Shown here: one piece after another, positions 60,877 through 64,000 of the stretch
Position numbering within the stretch: the stretch's first letter is position 1
How the letters are laid out: the number at the start of each line of letters is the position of its first letter
NCBI GenBank assembly: GCA_015680685.1
Contig: MNCI01036287.1
Location: forward strand, 197,192 to 261,191
DNA from: Gnetum montanum
Taxonomy: Eukaryota > Streptophyta > Gnetopsida > Gnetales > Gnetaceae
Direction: 5' to 3'
Length of the DNA stretch: 64,000 bases
Notes under the pieces: model-generated
The model's input: only the letters and a program-made list of their open reading frames with translations
Told to the model about the DNA's origin: nothing
Databases searched by the model: none
Made by a program: the position numbers and the translations under genes

Positions 60877-62100
60877 ATATAGTTAGCATGGATGGCCCTC
60901 TCCCCCATGACTAAGATGAAAGGAGGAGATCCAAAAAATTGAGCATGGTTATCCATACAATGAGGTGTTTGTTGCACTGGCTTGCTTAGGTTTAGGAAAG
61001 CTTTGACTTATGTATTGACCTACTACTTCTTGTCTAGGCTCTCAAGTTTGTAAATCAACATCACCCCAGAAGGGAAATTTTCATAAATGATATAAGGTCC
61101 TTCCCACAACATTGGGAACTTAGTTTGTTAAGGTACATGTGTGGAGTTCTAGTAGAGGACCTTATCTCCCGATTAAAATTTGACATCCTGATTCTGAGGT
61201 CATGGCACTTTTTGTTAAATGTCATGCAACACATTAGATGATAGGGCCACCAATCAATTCTTATCTAGTAAGTTGAGACTTATTAATCTTTCTTTTTATG
61301 CTAGAATTAAGTCAAGGTTAAGGTCATAGGCTATTGACAATGTAGGAAGCTCAGATTGAATAGGTAGAGTTGGTAATTTTCTATACATAGGCTCATAGGG
61401 ACAGTAACCTATAAGAAGTTTCCATGTTAAGAGGTAGGTCCAAAGGGCATCATTGAGTCAGTCTCTCCTATATTTGCTAACAGCTCTCATTACAATCTTT
61501 GTGATTTCCCTATTAGTAACCTTAGCTTGGTCATTGGCTTGGAGGTGGTAGGGTGTTGTTAGTTTATGTTCAACCCCTAAGAATTGCATAACCTTCTGAA
61601 AGGTAGTGCCTATAAAGTGGGTTCCATTATTAGAAATTAATGCATGTGGCATACCAAACCTATTTATAACATTCTATTATATAAACCAAATAGCAATAGA
61701 AGATGTATAGTCAGTGACAACTACTGCTTCTACCCATTTTGTACAATAGTCAACAGTGACTATGATGTACACCTTTTCATTTGACATGGGCATGAAGGGC
61801 CCATGAAGTCAATGCCCCAAATGTCAAAGGGTTCTAGTGGTTAAATCCACTCTTGAGGCTTCTTCATTGAAGTAGTCATTCCACCATCTCATTGGCAACA
61901 TTCAGAAGAGTGGACAAACTAGTGAACATCCCTAAAAATTGTTGGCCAATAATACCCTACCATCATGATTTTAATGGTCATGCATCTCCCAACATAGTAG
62001 CCCCCACAAGGTCCCTCATGAGCATCCTAGAGAACATGTAGTTGATCAGTATTATGTACATACCAACAAACCAAGTCATCAATGCACACCTTGTAGAGGT
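60877..62100 (-). pseudogene. Integrase of element H
   Basis: Collinear with the G integrase. 61,458-61,652 is open and reads ISNNGTHFIGTTFQKVMQFL and YHLQANDQAKVTNREI, where G has D-N-G and the catalytic E; here both acidic positions are changed (N-N-G; A-K). The conserved pol tail FFGSPPF..VMGE lies at 60,877-60,977. Several stops. Inactive. Confidence 0.8.
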
Positions 62101-62600
62101 ATCCATTAATCTCCATGAAGCATTTCACCTAGTGAAGAAACTATTTTTTCTTTCAGTGGTCCAACCCTTATAGCATCTCTTGAGTGAGAAAATAGGTGAG
62201 AATGCCATCGTACCATTTAGGCTCTGTAGGAAATTATTCAATTATAGCCCTAGCAAAGAGAAGTTCATCAAAAAACAAATCAAATAGTGGGCTTTTCTCA
62301 TCTTCTTGTCCCATTGCAACTGAGACAAGTCATTAGCAACCATGTTCTCAATTTCCTTCCTATCTATCATCGTAAGATTGAATTCCTATAAGATCACTAG
62401 CCACCATATGACATGGAAGCTCACCATTAGCTTATTCATGAAGAAGCAAATCACATTATGGTCAATGTGCATAAATACTTTATATCCAACCACATAGTTT
62501 CTAAACTTTTCTTGAGCAAACACCACTATCATCAATTCATTTTCTATGGTGGTGTAGTTAAGTTGTGCATCCACAATGCTTTATCTTATGTAATGAATGT
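62101..62600 (-). pseudogene. RNase H of element H
   Basis: 62,386-62,574 is open: DAQLNYTTIENELMIVVFAQ, FRNYVVGYKVFMHIDHNVI and FFMNKL, matching RNase H of G. The downstream linker is broken by stops. Confidence 0.75.
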
Positions 62601-63640
62601 AACATGAATGTTTCTTATCATCAAATTACATAAGCACAACCCCTAAGCTATAGTTTGATGCATCCATCATAACGTGAAATGATCTGGACCAGTCAAATCC
62701 TTGTAGAATTAGAGTTTATACAAGTTTCTTTATCAGTTGTTGGAATGCTTTTTTACATTCCTTGGTCCAAAAAAATGAGCATCTTTCTTTGTTAACTCAA
62801 CCAACAGTTTTTCCATCTTAGAGAAATTCTCTATGAATCATCCATAGTAGCCAGTGTGTCCAAGGAATGACTAGACATCTTTTACAGTTTCTAGTTGGTG
62901 AGTAATTCCTTGAATGAACCTTATTTTTTCAAGGTCAACCTCAATCCTTGCTTGTGAGATTTTGTGCCCTAATACAATGCCCACTTAAGATGAATCTTCT
63001 ACCAATTGAGCCATATATTTGTTTCCACACATCTTTTAAGTACTTACTCAAGGCAGTCTAGGGCTTGCTCAAATGTAGCTCCATGGCTGGAGAAGTTATT
63101 CATAAAGACTTCCACTCCACTATTGATTTTTTGTTGAAAGATGCTTAAGAACAAGTGCTAGAAAGTGATAGGAGCACTACACAAACTAAAAGGTATCTTG
63201 CGATATGCAAAGGTCCCCCAAGAACTTGAAAATGTTGTTTTGGCCTAGTCCTCTAGCATGATCTAGATTTGGTTATAGTCATTATAACCATCTAGAAACC
63301 TGTAATAACAATGCCCAGATATGGTGTCTAACACTTGCTTAATGAATAGCAATAAAAAATGATCCTTGAATGTTGCCATATTCAACAACTAAAAATTGAT
63401 GTAGAACCACCACTTGCCACCTTTCTTTGGCACAATCACAAGTGTACTAACCCACTCACTATTCATAATAGGATAGATAAAACCCACCTTGAGGAGTTGT
63501 TCAAGTCCCTCTTTGATAATTTGCTTTAATTTGGGGTTCAAGAAGCTCTATGGCTACTTCTTCGGCTTCATGGATAAATTAGTGTAGAAAAATGCTAGCA
63601 TATCCTAGGATTAATCTCTATGAATTTAGAATATGACCAA
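62601..63640 (-). pseudogene. Reverse transcriptase of element H, altered active site
   Basis: The blocks are collinear with G RT: WVSTLVIVPKKGGKW near 63,420, PFGL- and FLDGYNDYNQI-like segments near 63,200-63,300, and the catalytic box at about 63,100 reading F-M-N-N instead of F-M-D-D. Both aspartates are changed by G-to-A transitions on the coding strand. Frame changes occur throughout. Confidence 0.75.
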
Positions 63641-64000
63641 GCAAATGCTATTGACCATTTTTCAACCACATTCGACAACATCTATTTCTATTTAGGAGCA
63701 AGATATGCATTGATTATTACCAACTTCCCATTTTTCAAGATTGCATATTCCATGCCAACAAGTAGAATTTTTAACTCAAGGGGCTCTTATTTAAAATTTT
63801 TAGAAATTTCCAACTCTCCCCAATAGGTATCTTCATTTTCATTACCAAAGAGTTGGTGATGAACTTGCTCTAGTTCATCCATCCCTATGACATAAGCACA
63901 TGTAAGGCTTTTAGTAGGTTCCATGCACATTACGCTATTTTCAAGATCAACGATTAGCCACTAGGTATCCTCTTGTTTTGTGACTACTACATACAAACAC

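Larger units (their letters stand above)
59970..64000 (-). mobile_element. Element H, main interior part (pol), continues beyond the window
   Basis: The region is collinear with G 52,035 to about 55,930: conserved 3' block, a short tail frame, pol tail, integrase, RNase H, RT, then the start of the protease-proximal region at the window edge. Together with 48,353-50,212 it forms one element split by G. Confidence 0.8.

Noticed and set aside
1-64000. tRNA, rRNA or organellar insertions
   Set aside because: I saw no cloverleaf-type tRNA gene, no conserved rRNA segment and no recognisable chloroplast or mitochondrial gene. The only tRNA-related sequences are primer-binding sites.

Overview
The window reads as repeat-dense nuclear DNA of a seed plant with a large genome. 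It is AT-rich, packed with decayed Ty3/Gypsy LTR retrotransposons nested in one another, with primer-binding sites matching plant tRNA-Asp and initiator tRNA-Met and with plant-style short GT..AG introns. A gymnosperm would fit, but nothing fixes the species. I find no intact host gene, rRNA, tRNA, CRISPR array or organellar insert. All positions and homologies were read by eye.

Layout. 1-4907 (-): Athila-like element A, with 5' LTR, PBS, gag and protease; reverse transcriptase, RNase H and most of integrase are deleted. 4930-10111 (+): copy B1 of an intron-bearing gene-like repeat, a 2.2 kb degenerate repeat leader followed by a pseudogene with an NIF/FCP1-like phosphatase domain. 10.7-14.3 kb (-): element C, Tat-like gag and protease. 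15.4-18.27 kb (+): right end of element E with its 3' LTR. 18.27-22.44 kb (-): chromovirus-like element D (LTR, PBS, gag, PR, RT), cut by E. 22.44-23.56 kb (-): RNase H/integrase fragment D', cut by D. 24.4-25.5 kb: unidentified coding-like relic. 25.5-31.76 kb plus 40.25-41.13 kb (-): copy B2 of the gene-like repeat, split by element N. 31,763-40,245 (+): complete element N with two LTRs and GAGGT target-site duplications. 41.2-44.6 kb (+): Tat-type pol F with two RNase H domains. 44.6-48.35 kb: mostly unassigned. 48.35-50.21 kb plus 59.97-64.0 kb (-): element H, split by element G. 50,218-59,964 (-): complete Athila-like element G with CTTAG target-site duplications.

Elements A, E, G, H and N form one family or close subfamilies. 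They share LTR ends, a tRNA-Asp PBS, a polypurine tract, a palindromic GATATC promoter module and 3' noncoding blocks. G and H carry pol and could once have supplied enzymes. N has no pol: it keeps a Gag related to that of G and carries instead a second reading frame of about 2.8 kb (a plant-transposon-protein-like domain plus long coiled coil), preceded by its own palindrome-plus-TATA module.

The two most unusual objects are N and the B1/B2 repeat. B1 and B2 share intron positions, so they spread by DNA-level duplication rather than by retroposition, and both are degenerate at the catalytic motif of the phosphatase-like domain.
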